Assembly: GCA_963662155.1 (NCBI GenBank)
Contig: OY759273.1
Coordinates: forward strand, 25,068,373-25,132,372
Direction of reading: 5' to 3'
Source: Lamellibrachia columna
Taxonomy: Eukaryota; Annelida; Polychaeta; Sabellida; Siboglinidae
DNA length: 64,000 bases
This document shows positions 1 through 10,447 of the stretch, piece after piece. The position numbers and the translations under genes were made by a program. How positions within the stretch are numbered: the first letter of the stretch is position 1; every line of letters starts with the position of its first letter. Under the pieces are notes generated by a model, which had not been told where the DNA came from, made no database searches, and saw only the letters and a list, made by a program, of their open reading frames with translations.

Positions 1-245
1 AGTCAGTCTTTATTCCGACATTACAGCTGACTCGAATTGAAAAATTATTCTTCCACTCACATACCAGTGAATCTTTATATAGGCCATACAACTGACTCAA
101 AGTGTCAAATAATGATTGCACTTACATACCAGTGAGTCTCTATACAGATATAACAGCTGACTTGTAGTGTAAAGTGATTTTTGCATTCGCAACCCGGTTA
201 GTCTTTCACGGACATTACAGCTTACTAGAAGTGTAAAGAGCTCTC
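1..245. repeat. 65-bp minisatellite, truncated by window edge
   Basis: Four diverged monomers begin near 1, 66, 131 and 198. Each starts with AGTCAGTCTTTA or AGTGAGTCTTTA and contains a TTACAGCTTACT-like core followed by AAGTGTAAAGTGATT. The first monomer equals the third monomer of the complete block at 17622, so the window opens inside this minisatellite. Confidence 0.85.
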
Positions 246-689
246 TTGCTCTTGCATTAAAAACACGCGGGAAGGAGTTGTAGACCGAACTGCCCCAGGT
301 ATATGGGTAGCTGTCTTGCCCCAGGGGGCACCAAGATGGCTTTTTGGGGTATTTTTACTGCTGCAAATGTTGATCCTTTTATGGTCGTCGGCACACTGCT
401 TCAAATGTTCATCCTATCATTCCACTAGTATTCAACAGATGTGTAATATAGATGTAATGCTTGGTCGAATTATATATATTTTTGGAATGGAACCATTGGT
501 TGATTCAGACAGAAAAGTAAGCATTTAAGTAGACAGGTTTTCTTACACCTATGTGTAACAAGATATTTGTAAAAAAAATGTGTAACATATTCACATGGCC
601 TGCATTAAAAGAAACTGTAGAAAATTTGACCCATTCATTTATTGGCTTTTGGGATGATGAAATGACGACATCTGTTAATATCATTGCAG

Positions 690-797
690 ACACAATGGGT
701 CAGTTCTTTACTTCATCTGTCGTGAGTAGTACGTCACCACGAAGAAGTGAGTTGGTTGTTGTGCATCAATCAGCTGAGATTTTCCCAGAAGCATATG
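690..797 (+). CDS. Candidate small exon, unrecognised (A copy 1)
   Basis: A pyrimidine-poor but usable acceptor (ATCATTGCAG) precedes 108 nt that stay open and end at a consensus donor GTAAGT at 798. The same frame is open back to 551. If spliced to the acceptor at 1001-1002 (CCGTTGCAG), the frame closes within a few codons at a TAA (1017-1019), giving a short terminal exon. The codon created at that joint differs between copies only silently (GTC or GTT). The peptide is mixed in composition with no motif I recognise. It could be a gene fragment or chance. Confidence 0.22.
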
Positions 798-1194
798 GTA
801 AGTGAGCAAGGAATATATATTAAGACTGAATTAATATTACACCATTAATTATTTCAATGCTATGCGGGAAAGTTCATTTTGGCAAAAGTGTACCCTGTAC
901 GTGAAAACGCCCACATACAAATGTATTTATTATTACCTTTGTTAAATTTAATTTATATAAATGTTATAACTTATTGTATTATTAAAAAAAATACCGTTGC
1001 AGTCGACGGTCCAACATAATGAAGATATTGCCATATGGTTTCTCCTGGAAGTGTTTAAGGACAATATTGCATTGATATCAATGCAGACTGTTCTGGCGAC
1101 ACAGCAAATGATCAAGTGTTGACTGAATTAATACCATTCAGTGAACCATGTGTAGGTGTTAAATCTGTTATTGACCAGACTTGAGCGGATCTAC

Positions 1195-1860
1195 ACACTG
1201 GGTAGTGGGTCCAGGAAGTGTATGGAAGGAGACCATTTTCTTGCTGAAGCTATCTGCCGCATTTGATACCATTGGTCACAGGACAACTTATTAAAAGTGT
1301 GTCAATGTGGTGTGGCATATCTGGAACAGAGCTGGTTCTCATAATATTTAACTGATAGATGCAAAAGAATGAAGATAGCGAATTGTTTCTCAGCTACGCT
1401 CCCTACTTCACGTAATGTTCCTCAGGGTGTTTCACTCTCTACGCTACTCTACTTGGCTCAGTTATCCAACGTCACAACTTGGATCACCAAGTGTATGCTA
1501 ATAAATCACAGACCTATGCTATTTCGGCTACATGAGATACAAATCACTTCCAAAACTAGCTCAGGGATTGTCTCCACAAAATCTTCCATTGGATGACAGA
1601 GACCACATTAAAGTTAAATGCAAGTAAATCCGAGTTAGTTATTATTGGTGGGGTAAATTTTGCATGTCTATTTGAATCGATTAGGTGCGCACAATATGTT
1701 GCAAGACGTTTCCTTATGTGTCAGACTTTAGATTGCATGTAGAGAAGCACAGTAAAATCAAAACGTGTGGAAAGCATTAGCTTAACAGTGTCGCCTGGCT
1801 GTTCTTCGATGAGAACAAATTTGCATGTTTGCTGGAGTGCCATAAAACACTAATATTATA
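1195..1860 (+). pseudogene. CR1/jockey-like LINE reverse transcriptase fossil (A copy 1)
   Basis: Reading across frames in order gives four recognisable RT blocks: LSAAFDTIGH (motif A, near 1248), NVPQGVSLSTLLY (motif B, near 1408), HQVYANKSQTYA (motif C, near 1485) and WMTETTLKLNASKSELVIIGG (split here by several stops, near 1590). The order and spacing are those of CR1-group non-LTR elements. Motif C should be YADD; here it is YANK, so the enzyme is dead. Many frameshifts and stops lie between blocks. A short CTGAATCTGAA run near 2041 may be the remains of the element's 3' tail. The strand is opposite to the RT in the tandem array. Confidence 0.7.
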
Positions 1861-2546
1861 TAGCCTTTTTGTTTAGGGAGTGACGTAGAGTGATATAATG
1901 AAAGCATTGATTTACTAAAATGCAAGGAAGGACATCAACGTAATAATTTACATGTAATTGATTACGGATTGACAGACGTTTGCTACGATGACAATAAAAC
2001 TGGTGCCGATTGACCAACTAATGCGAATCGAGAATAATAACCTGAATCTGAATATGTAATGATCGATGTACTTTTGTTTAAAAAATAAGAGTCCAATGAC
2101 GTGAGTGACACTTAGCATTATCTGCTATTTGGTTGCACCTCCTATCGGTCGCTGGAGAGACCAATCCACAGTCACCGGGTCTCTTATGGTTACATATCGA
2201 GCAGCTCTCAGGGGAGAGATTTGTCGGCCCCCAGACCTTCCTGTAGTTCTCCAGCCAAACTACTGACAATCCCTATATGTTGAGCTTGTAACCTCCTATG
2301 ACAACACGACAACCCGTTTATATAGTAGGTAAACCTATTTAGCTGAATTTGTGGTGTGAACTCTTGAAACAGGTTAACTTTACATTTAACTGATATAACA
2401 ACTACTAATTAAACAATTTAGTTAATTAGAATGTTTCTTATATGGCATAGTTCATGTTGTAATGCTGCAAAGTGTATAACATGCATAAATAATATTACTA
2501 GTCTATGTTATTGATATTGAATTATGCAAATCTAGTGGTGAAATTA

Positions 2547-2582
2547 TGCGCATGCGCCGGAAATGATCACTCTAAGATGGCG
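2547..2582 (+). promoter_or_regulatory. NRF-1/ETS/YY1 promoter-like cluster (A copy 1)
   Basis: A perfect NRF-1 palindrome TGCGCATGCGC (2547-2557) abuts an ETS-type CCGGAAAT (2557-2564), and AAGATGGCG (2574-2582) matches the YY1 initiator-type site. This trio is typical of animal housekeeping promoters. The sense YY1 motif suggests transcription to the right. The ATG inside it opens a frame of only nine codons, and a GT just inside it could serve as a donor, so a non-coding or spliced first exon is possible. Confidence 0.55.
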
Positions 2583-3276
2583 TCTACTAGAACGTTGGCC
2601 GTGTAATTGATATCAACAACCCTACAAAACCCTGTCTTAGGAATACAACACACTCCAAGTGGAAAAGGTTTATTATATTGGCAATAGTATCATCGAACAG
2701 TTGTGATAACTGGTATGTTTGTTTATTATCTATGCATCTAGCAATTCCCACCGCCGTTACTTTGTTAACTGTTACGTTAGCTAACAATAAGCCAAAACGC
2801 ATAGAAAGTGTCTCGTCTCCTTGCCAGCAACAGTCTAGCCAAATTTTCGTGCGACTAATACACAGTCATGAGTTGCATCAGAAGCAGAAAAACATAGTTG
2901 TCACTAATAAGTAATCTGTCCCAATACATTAATCAAAACTCCATATGAAATGATCAATCGTTTGTAGAATGAATAAAATATGTATCAGAATTAAAACCAT
3001 ATCAAATATGTGTACTCCGTAGTATAGATATTATTTATCTACAAAGCCAAACAATGTTTATACACAAACCTTCCGCATTCTGGTAGGTCACAAAGTCCCT
3101 GTTTATAATGCTCCTTTTGTTAGTAGCTGTCTCGAATCATCTCTTTCTTCACCAATTTCGTCCGACTGGCTGTTAACGCAATGCATTTCTACCTATCTAG
3201 ATGAGATCAGCTTTTACAGAGAACACCACAGGAAGCACGCAGCGTGTGCTATTGATATACAACGTATGTTGAAGCA

Positions 3277-3400
3277 GATAACATGCACTCCAACACGGAT
3301 GTAGCTCACGAAATGCTATCTTGCACACTCCTCCATATTTCTCCAATTGATCATTCTTCGGTCATGGTAGGCCGTACACCGTATACCAATTTTTGGAAGA
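3277..3400 (+). pseudogene. Possible Ty3/gypsy integrase C-terminal remnant (A copy 1)
   Basis: One frame gives MLSCTLLHISPIDHSSVMVGRTP in two pieces around 3313-3381. This resembles the stretch of LTR-retrotransposon integrases where a run of the type LSYR-TPI-HSSPAELLMGR precedes the chromatin-binding tail. The spacing is compressed and no catalytic DDE residues are visible, so this is a weak match that profile searching could overturn. Confidence 0.25.
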
Positions 3401-4092
3401 AGAATCACCAACTTCGCATGGATTGCTATATAAGACACGCTAAATGCAAGAACTCCCCGCATGCTGGCTGGTAAACAGGAATGAACCATTGTGGTCTGTT
3501 GTCTGTGCTGGCGGAAGTAATCAACGAACTACGACACGCATTGTCCATGCGCTCGGACGGCGTTGTCCTGTTTGCATAACATAATCTATTGCAGCACCAC
3601 GCCTTGACACCTGTCAACGCCCTGAATGATTTTGTAATCCTCACTTAGAAGCGCAATTTCTATGTCGCAATTATTCTGGTATCCTAATTGTATCGACACA
3701 TGCGTGTTGTTCTATTGAGGATACGTAATCGTTCTGTTTACAGCAATTTTCTCAACATGGTTACACCAAAAAATAATAGTACGCATCAGTTAGTGTACGT
3801 TCAGTGTTCAAAGTGTTTTACACTTCACCCCTAGCACACCTGTTCATTCCAACTCCATCTCGACTTCTCTGGGAAGCACTCAGTCATGCTGCAGTTACTG
3901 CTCGAAGACCATTCGTACGTATAATCACCACTGCATATAGCCAGATACTCATTCATACAAACGAATGAGCTGTGGCAACGTTCGGTGAAACAAATTGCCA
4001 AAGCTTCGAAACGGCAGCAAGACGGTTGAAGCTAGGGTTTTCACGACTGGGAGCCTGACGTTCTATCTGGAACGTTGTCACGCCCCATTCGA

Positions 4093-4141
4093 TGGGAGAG
4101 AAGGAGAAGGGTCAGAGAAGAAGCGAGGAAGGGAGAGGAGG
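4093..4141. repeat. Purine-rich (GGGAGA) tract, A copy 1
   Basis: About fifty bases are almost entirely A and G on the plus strand, with one T and two C. Such tracts can form triplexes and stall polymerases. It lies 460 bp left of the TIR exon's stop codon. Confidence 0.6.
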
Positions 4142-4602
4142 CAGCGCGGTAGGGAGATATGCCGTTTGTTTGTTAATGCAGACATGTACAAGTGTTTAGC
4201 AATATTTAATATGGCCATGGTTCGCACCACGCTGTAGCTTACTCATGCGCGCATCGTACTGCTAACACTAGTACGAAAAGTAAAATAATAAACCGCGCAA
4301 AAACAAATGTTGCAACATAGGCCTCTATAGCTCAATGCGCATACCAGCTCATATCACGGCATGTGGCTTTTATTAAACGTCGGCAGGGAAGCGTGTCTGC
4401 GTATCAGTGTTTGTTACACATGTGTATCCTGGTACAAAGTCAACACTTGTGTCGCACGCGGTGTCTTTGATGGGGAGCGTTGAATGCTATATCAAAGATG
4501 ATTGATTGTTTGCTATAATGTTTACATCATCTAACGTGTGTCCTGGAACGAAACTAGCATTGGTATCGCATCAAAGAGACGTCGGAGTCGTGCAGCAGTG
4601 CT

Positions 4603-4891
4603 TCACTTGACCTGGATGGAGGCAGAGTCTTGTAAGAGCAGTTGCTGTAGACGTGGGCGAATGGATGAAGATTGGGTGACGTCGAGCAAGACAAATATGT
4701 ATTTGGGCAGCGGTTTGATGCTGCCGAGCGCCGTCGTCATGAGTTCGCTGTCGTCGATGAACTGTCGCATCAAACATACGACCACATTGTCGCCGTTGTC
4801 GAAGCCTCCTATTTTCGAGGCGCCGACGTCGTCGCGATCACCGACGTAGAGACGCAATCCCCACTCGTCTTCGACGTGTTTCAACAGTTGA
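4603..4891 (-). CDS. TIR-domain coding exon, C-terminal (A copy 1)
   Basis: The minus strand gives ~96 codons that look like a TIR domain lacking its first strand. GLRLYVGDRDD fits box 2 (LC-x-RD); VVVCLMRQFIDDSE fits the strand and helix with FL-S--C; PKYIFVLLDVTQ fits the IP-LLD strand; LQQLLLQDSASIQV fits the last helix. TIR domains recruit MyD88-type adaptors or, in some lineages, cleave NAD. The exon would start after a GCAG acceptor on the minus strand (4892-4895); an in-frame TAA just upstream supports a boundary there. It ends at a TGA after VK. Box 1 is missing and should lie on an exon to the right, where the tandem array now stands. It could be a Toll-like receptor or MyD88-like protein; the glutamate and prolines used by enzymatic TIRs are not clear. 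GC content and open frame contrast with the AT-rich surroundings. Confidence 0.6.
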
Positions 4892-4979
4892 CTGCAAACT
4901 TAGCGCGAGATTATCGCGAAGCCGCCCTGGCAATAGACAAAGTTAGCGGCGTGTTGGATTTACAGTGAGCTCACAGTTG

Positions 4980-6810
4980 TTCTAATAAATCAGTATTTGC
5001 GCTGAGTAGTAATGGCTTATGTTTTGGTAACCAGATTGATTTGTTTAATGTTTTTATTTATACTTTCACTGAACATCCTTCTTGTCAAAGGATATTTGAT
5101 TTTTATGAGCATGCTGTAGTCAAGAAAAGTACGTCGTTTATATGAGTACAACCATATGGTAAAATGCATATTGCTCAAACAAAGATACATATGAGAGATT
5201 GATTTTGTAAATATTTAGCAAAATATTCTATTGAAATAATGTTTTTTCTCCTAAGCAATTTATACACTGCTTATGAAAATGTTGACCATATTATTGGATT
5301 TATTAAACATAACTTTTTTTTACCAAACTAACGGTGCTTTTCCTCTTTTTTCACTGATGTTCATGGGTTAGGTTCAGGTAAAATATTGTCGTTTCACTCT
5401 TTCTGTTTTTTCTTTACATAGTTTTCTATCGGCTGCCCCCTCTCCATCTTTCATCTTCCTCCTCTCCATCTTTCATCTTCCCCCGATCTTCTCATATCCC
5501 ACCTCACGCAGTCCTTCGATCTTAGCTGTTCGTTCCCTTTTCTTGCATCCTTGATGTTTTTTCACCTTTTTCATCCACTCTCTTTACTAGTATGTCTGCA
5601 TCCATGCTTACCATGTGGCCTGCCCATTTCAACTTGCTTCTCACCAATCTTCCGGTTGAACTGTTTTGTTGCATCACATATTTCGTCAGGTCGTTCATCT
5701 TTCTTTCGTCAACCCTCTTTGTTCGTGTTATTCGACTAAACCAGAACCAACTTTCAGCTGCTGTTGTTGTTCTGTCAACGCCACTGTCTCCATATACAGA
5801 TTAAGGCATGCTTGTGTAACACAAGCTCTCAGGACTTTCCTTTTCAGCTTTTTCAAAATGTTTCTGTCCAACATGACTCCCTCTACCTTTCCGCAAGCAT
5901 TCGCTCCCTGTTGTATCCGGCATCGCATTTCTACCTCTGAATGCTCATCCTCATTAACAATTCCTCCAAGTTACACAAAGCCATCCACTTGGTTGAACTC
6001 CTTATCATCCAAACTAATGTTCAAGTCCTCTCTCTGATGTCAAATCCACATCTCTTCTGTCTTCTCCCGGCTCATTATCGGTCCTTCCTTCTTGAACACC
6101 CCCTTCCATTCCTCCAACACTTCCTGTAATTCTTGTTTTTGTCTGCCATCATGGCCAGATCGTTTGCATACATCCCCTTCCTGAGAACATCCTTCATGCT
6201 GATCTTCCTGCTGATTAGTGCCACCACCATGATAAAGAGTAAAGGTACATTTCCTTGCCTCTAACCGATGTTAACTTTAAACTCTTCCGACAACCCATAT
6301 CCAACCACAACTCTTCTTTTTGTTCTCAGGAACATGACAGTTCTGGGTTTTGCACGCCATGACACAGAACTGACTAAATACAACCAACTCATTACAAAGT
6401 CAGACTCCCAGATAAGTACAAAAGGTGTTGGAATGAAAAGGTCAGCCAGAAAGTGAACTGTTAAGCACGTTGAACAATCCCAAGGAGTGGATACAGTGCT
6501 GTGTAAACATAAACATGCCTTTACTTTAGGTCTTTTTACAGGTGCTGCGGCAGCCAGGAAAAATTTTGGTGGACCGAGAGTGAACAATATCAAGGGTTAC
6601 TTCAATCGGATCGCGCTTGCCTATGCCCACTTTGTGTGTTTGTACAGGTTGGTGTCATAAGTAGACATAACCGCCTTGGAAGCAGGCCATTCATGGTGCT
6701 CTTGCAAATTCATTGGATTATGAGTGAAACAGACATTGCAAAAACTGTAACAATGAATTGTGGGGAGGGGAGAATGTCACATTAGATTGAGAAAGTAACT
6801 TTTACACTTG
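4980..6810. repeat. Array 1 unit 1 (1831 bp)
   Basis: This is the A-adjacent unit. It carries the diagnostic CACTGAACATCC and CTCCTAAGC, shared with units at 22716 and 33669. The RT fossil is at 5440-6330; the remainder to 6810 has no recognised gene. Confidence 0.95.
5440..6330 (-). pseudogene. RTE-like LINE reverse transcriptase fossil, 3' third (array 1 unit 1)
   Basis: Read on the minus strand, the order is: GYGLSEEFKVNIG, then PLLFIMVVALISRK (motif B region), MYANDLA (motif C), KKQELQEVLEEWKGVFKKHG, SREKTEEMWV, HQREDLN, VDGFV, LGGMVNEDEHSEVEM, RIQQGANA-KVEGVMLDR, ALTEQQQQL, then in another frame KRVDERRMNDL, RSKVKWAGHMVRMD, and DCVRWDMRRSGEDERW. That order is characteristic of the C-terminal half of a widespread metazoan non-LTR RT, most likely RTE clade. 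The fragment starts abruptly at about 6330 beside CTCAGG and lacks endonuclease and RT motif A. Lesions: YADD is YAND, a TGA follows EEMWV, a TAA precedes LGG, the frame shifts after the glutamine run, and there is a 1-base T-run deletion here. It is dead. Confidence 0.8.
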
Positions 6811-8618
6811 TTCTAATTAATCAGTATTTGCGCTGAGTAGTAATGGCTTATGTTTTGGTAACCAGATTGATTTGTTTAATGTTTTTATTTATACTTTCAC
6901 TGTACATCGTTCTTGTCAAAGGATATTTGATTTTTATGAGCATGCTGTAGTCAAGAAAAGTACGTCGTTTATATGAGTACAACCATATGGTAAAATGCAT
7001 ATTGCTCAAACAGAGATACATATGAGAGATTGATTTTGTAAATATTTAGCGAATATTCTATTTAAATAATGTTTTTTCTCATAAGCAATTTATACACTGC
7101 TTATGAAAATGTTGACCATATTATTGGATTTATTAAACATAACTTTTTTTTACCAAACTAACGGTGCTTTTCCTCTTTTTTCACTGATGTTCATGGGTTA
7201 GGTTCAGGTAAAATATTGTCCAGTCATTCTTTCTTCTTTTCTTTCCATACTTTTTTATCGGCTGCCCCCTCTCCATCTTTCATCTTCCCCCGATCTTCTC
7301 ATATCCCACCTCACGCAGTCCTTCGATCTTAGCTATTCGTTCCCCTTTTCTTGCATCCTTGATGTTTTTCACCTTTCTCTTCCACTCTCTTCACTAGTAT
7401 GTCTGCATCCATCCTTACCATGTGGCCTGCCCATTTCAACTTGCTTCTCACCAATCTTCCGGTTGAACTGTTTTGTTGCATCACATATTTCGTCAGGTCG
7501 TTCATCTTACTTTCGTCAACCCTCTTTGTTCGTGTTATTCGACAAAACCAGAACCAACTTTCAGCTGCTGTTGTTGTTCTGTCAACGCCACTGTCTCCAG
7601 ATAGAGATTAAGGCATGCTTGTGTAACACAAGCTCTCAGGACTTTCCTTTTCAGCTTTTTCAAAATGTTTCTGTTCAACATGACTCCCTCTACCTTTCCC
7701 CAATCATTCGCTCCCTGTTGTATCCGGCATCGCATTTCTACCTCTGAATGCTCATCCTCATTAACCATTCCTCCAAGTTACACAAAGCCATCCACTTGGT
7801 TGAACTCCTTATCATCCAAACTAATGTTCAAGTCCTCTCTCTGATGTCAAACCCACATCTATTCTGTCTTCTCCCGGCTCATTATCGGTCCGTGCTTCTT
7901 GAACATCCCCTTCCATTGCTCCAACACTTCCTGTAGTTCTTGTTTTTGTCTGCTATCATGGCCAGATCGTTTGCATACATCCCCTTCCTAAGAACATCCT
8001 TCACGCTGATATTCCTGCTGATTAGTGCTACCACCATGATAAAGAGTAAAGGGTCATTTCCTTGCCTCTAACCGATGTTAACTTTAAACTCTTCCGACAA
8101 CCCACATCCAACCACAACTCTTGTTTTTGTTCTCAGGAACATGACAGTTCTGGGTGTTGCACGCCATGACACAGAACTGACTAAATACAACAAACTCATT
8201 ACAAAGTCAGACTCCCAGATAAGTACAAAAGGTGTTGGAATGAACAGGTCAGCCAGGGAGTGAACTGTTAAGCACGTTGAACAATCCCAAGGAGTGGATA
8301 CAGTGCTGTGTAAACATAAACATGCCTTTACTTTAGGTCTTTTTACAGGTGCTGCGGCAGCCAGGAACAATTTTGGTGGACCGAGAGTGAACAATATCAA
8401 GGGTTACTTCAGTCGGTTCGCGTTTGCCTATCCCCACTTTGTGTGTTTGTACAGGTTGGTGTCATAAGTAGACATAACCGCCTTGGAAGCAGGCCATTTA
8501 TGGTGCTCTTGCAAATTCATTGGATTATGAGTGAAACAGACATTGCAAAAACTGTAACAATGAATTGTGGGGGAGGGGAGAATGTCACATTAGATTGAGA
8601 AAGTAACTTTTACACTTG
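6811..8618. repeat. Array 1 unit 2 (1808 bp)
   Basis: It is 23 bp shorter than unit 1 because the CTCCATCTTTCATCTTCC motif occurs once and not twice. The RT fossil is at 7270-8136. Confidence 0.95.
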
Positions 8619-10447
8619 TTCTAATTAATCAGTATTTGCGCTGAGTAGTAATGGCTTATGTTTTGGTAACCAGATTTATTTGTTTAATGTTTTTATTTAT
8701 ACTTTCACTGTACATCCTTCTTGTCAAAGGATATTTGATTTTTATGAGCATGCAGTAGTCAAGAAAAGTACGTCGTTTATATGAGTACAACCATATGGTA
8801 AAATGCATATTGCTCAAACAAAGATACATATGAGATATTGATTTTGTAAATATTTAGCAAATATTCTATTGAAATAATGTTTTTTCTCATAAGCAATTTA
8901 TACACTGCTTATGAAAATGTTGACCAAATTATTGGATTTATTAAACATAACTTTTTTTTACCAAACTAACGGTGCTTTTCCTCTTTTTTCACTGATGTTC
9001 ATGGGTTAGTTTCAGGTAAAATATTGTCGTTTCACTCTTTCTGTTTTTTCTTTACATAGTTTTCTATCGGCTGCCCCCTCTCCATCTTTCATCTTCCTCC
9101 TCTCCATCTTTCATCTTCCCCCGATCTTCTCATATCCCACCTCACGCAGTCCTTCGATCTTAGCTGTTCGTTCCCCTTTTCTTGCATCCTTGATGTTTTT
9201 CACCTTTCTCTTCCACTCTCTTCACTAGTATGTCTGCATCCATCCTTACCATGTGGCCTGCCCATTTCACCTTGCTTCTCACCAATCTTCCTGTTGAACT
9301 GTTTTGTTGCATCACATATTTCCTCAGGTCGTTCATCCTTCTTTCGTCAACCCTCTTTGTTCGTGTTATTCGACAAAACCAGAACCAACTTTCAGCTGCT
9401 GTTGTTCTGTCGACGCCACTGTCTCCAGATACAGATTATGGCATGCTTGTGTAACACAAGCTCTCAGGACTTTCCTTTTCAGCTTTTTCAAAATGTTTCT
9501 GTCCAACATGACTCCCTCTACCTTTCCGCAAGCATTCGCTCCCTGTTGTATCCGGCATCGCATTTCTACCTCTGAATGCTCATCCTCATTAACCATTCCT
9601 CCAAGTTACACAAAGCCATCCACTTGGTTGAACTTCTTATCAACCAAACTAATGTTCAAGTCCTCTCTCTGATGTCAAACCCACATCTCTTCTGTCTTCT
9701 CCCGGCTCATTATCGGTCCGTGCTTCTTGAACACACCCTTCCATTCCTCCAACACTTCCTGTAGTTCTTGTTTTTTGTCTGCTATCATGGCCAGATCGTT
9801 TGCATACATCCCCTTCCTGAGATCATCCTTCATGCTGATCTTCCTGCTGATTAGTGCCACCACCATGATACAGAGTAAAGGGTTATTTCCTTGCCTCTAA
9901 CCGATGTTAACTTTAAACTCTTCCGACAACCCACATCCAACCACAACTCTTCTTTTTGTTCTCAGGAACATGACAGTTCTGGGTGTTGCACGCCATGACA
10001 CAGAACTGACTAAATACAACCAACTCATTACAAAGTCAGACTCCCAGTTAAGTACAAAAGGTGTTGGAATGAACAGGTCAGCCAGGGAGTGAACTGTTAA
10101 GCACGTTGAACAATCCCAAGGAGTGGATACAGTGCTGTGTAAACATAAACATGCCTTTACTTTAGGTATTTTTACAGGTGCTGCGGCAGCCAGGAACAAT
10201 TTTGGTGGACCGAGAGTGAACAATATCAAGGGTGACTTCAATCGGATCGCGCTTCCCTATCCCCACTTTGTGTGTTGGTACAGGTTGGTGTCATAAGTAG
10301 ACATAACCGCCTTGGAAGCAGGCCATTCATGGTGCTCTTGCAAATTCATTGGATTATGAGTGAAACAGACATTGCAAAAACTGTAACAATGAATTGTGGG
10401 GGAGGGGAGAATGTCACATTAGATTAAGAAACTAACTTTTACACTTG
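8619..10447. repeat. Array 1 unit 3 (1829 bp)
   Basis: The RT fossil is at 9080-9966. Here the trinucleotide CAG/CTG run next to the RT frameshift is one repeat shorter (GCTGTTGTTCTG), removing one glutamine codon. It shares GGGTTAGTTTCAGG with the unit at 58748. Confidence 0.95.

Larger units (their letters stand above)
1..4972. repeat. Segment A, copy 1 (macro-repeat)
   Basis: The segment recurs at 17752-22708 and 53779-58740 with differences of roughly one per hundred bases by eye. Copy 1 alone has 13 extra bases near 1062; copies 2 and 3 share the shorter form, which groups them. Stretches 2062-2540, 2600-3080 and 3480-4090 hold no gene I recognise. They contain short overlapping open frames on both strands without family resemblance, and AT-rich sequence. 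Confidence 0.9.

Noticed and set aside
316..528. 70-codon plus frame with hydrophobic start resembling a signal peptide
   Set aside because: It begins with TTG, not ATG. In another frame an ATG in good context (CCAAGATGG) gives only a few dozen codons. It is the same in all copies, so there is no independent support.
2078..2269. Minus 63-codon frame kept identical in all three A segments
   Set aside because: It has a proline- and cysteine-containing peptide without a recognised motif or splice context. Identity reflects recent duplication.
4672..4968. 98-codon plus frame over the TIR exon, with acidic coding-like composition
   Set aside because: It has no ATG start and is the complement of the TIR frame. 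Copy 3 breaks it with a TAG while the TIR frame stays open.
6261..6593. 110-codon minus open frame present in nearly every unit
   Set aside because: Only its last ~25 residues belong to the RT. The rest differs between units by mostly amino-acid-changing substitutions (R/I/L, P/S/T/H, W/L, E/V), so there is no sign of selection on a protein. Openness follows from recent common origin.
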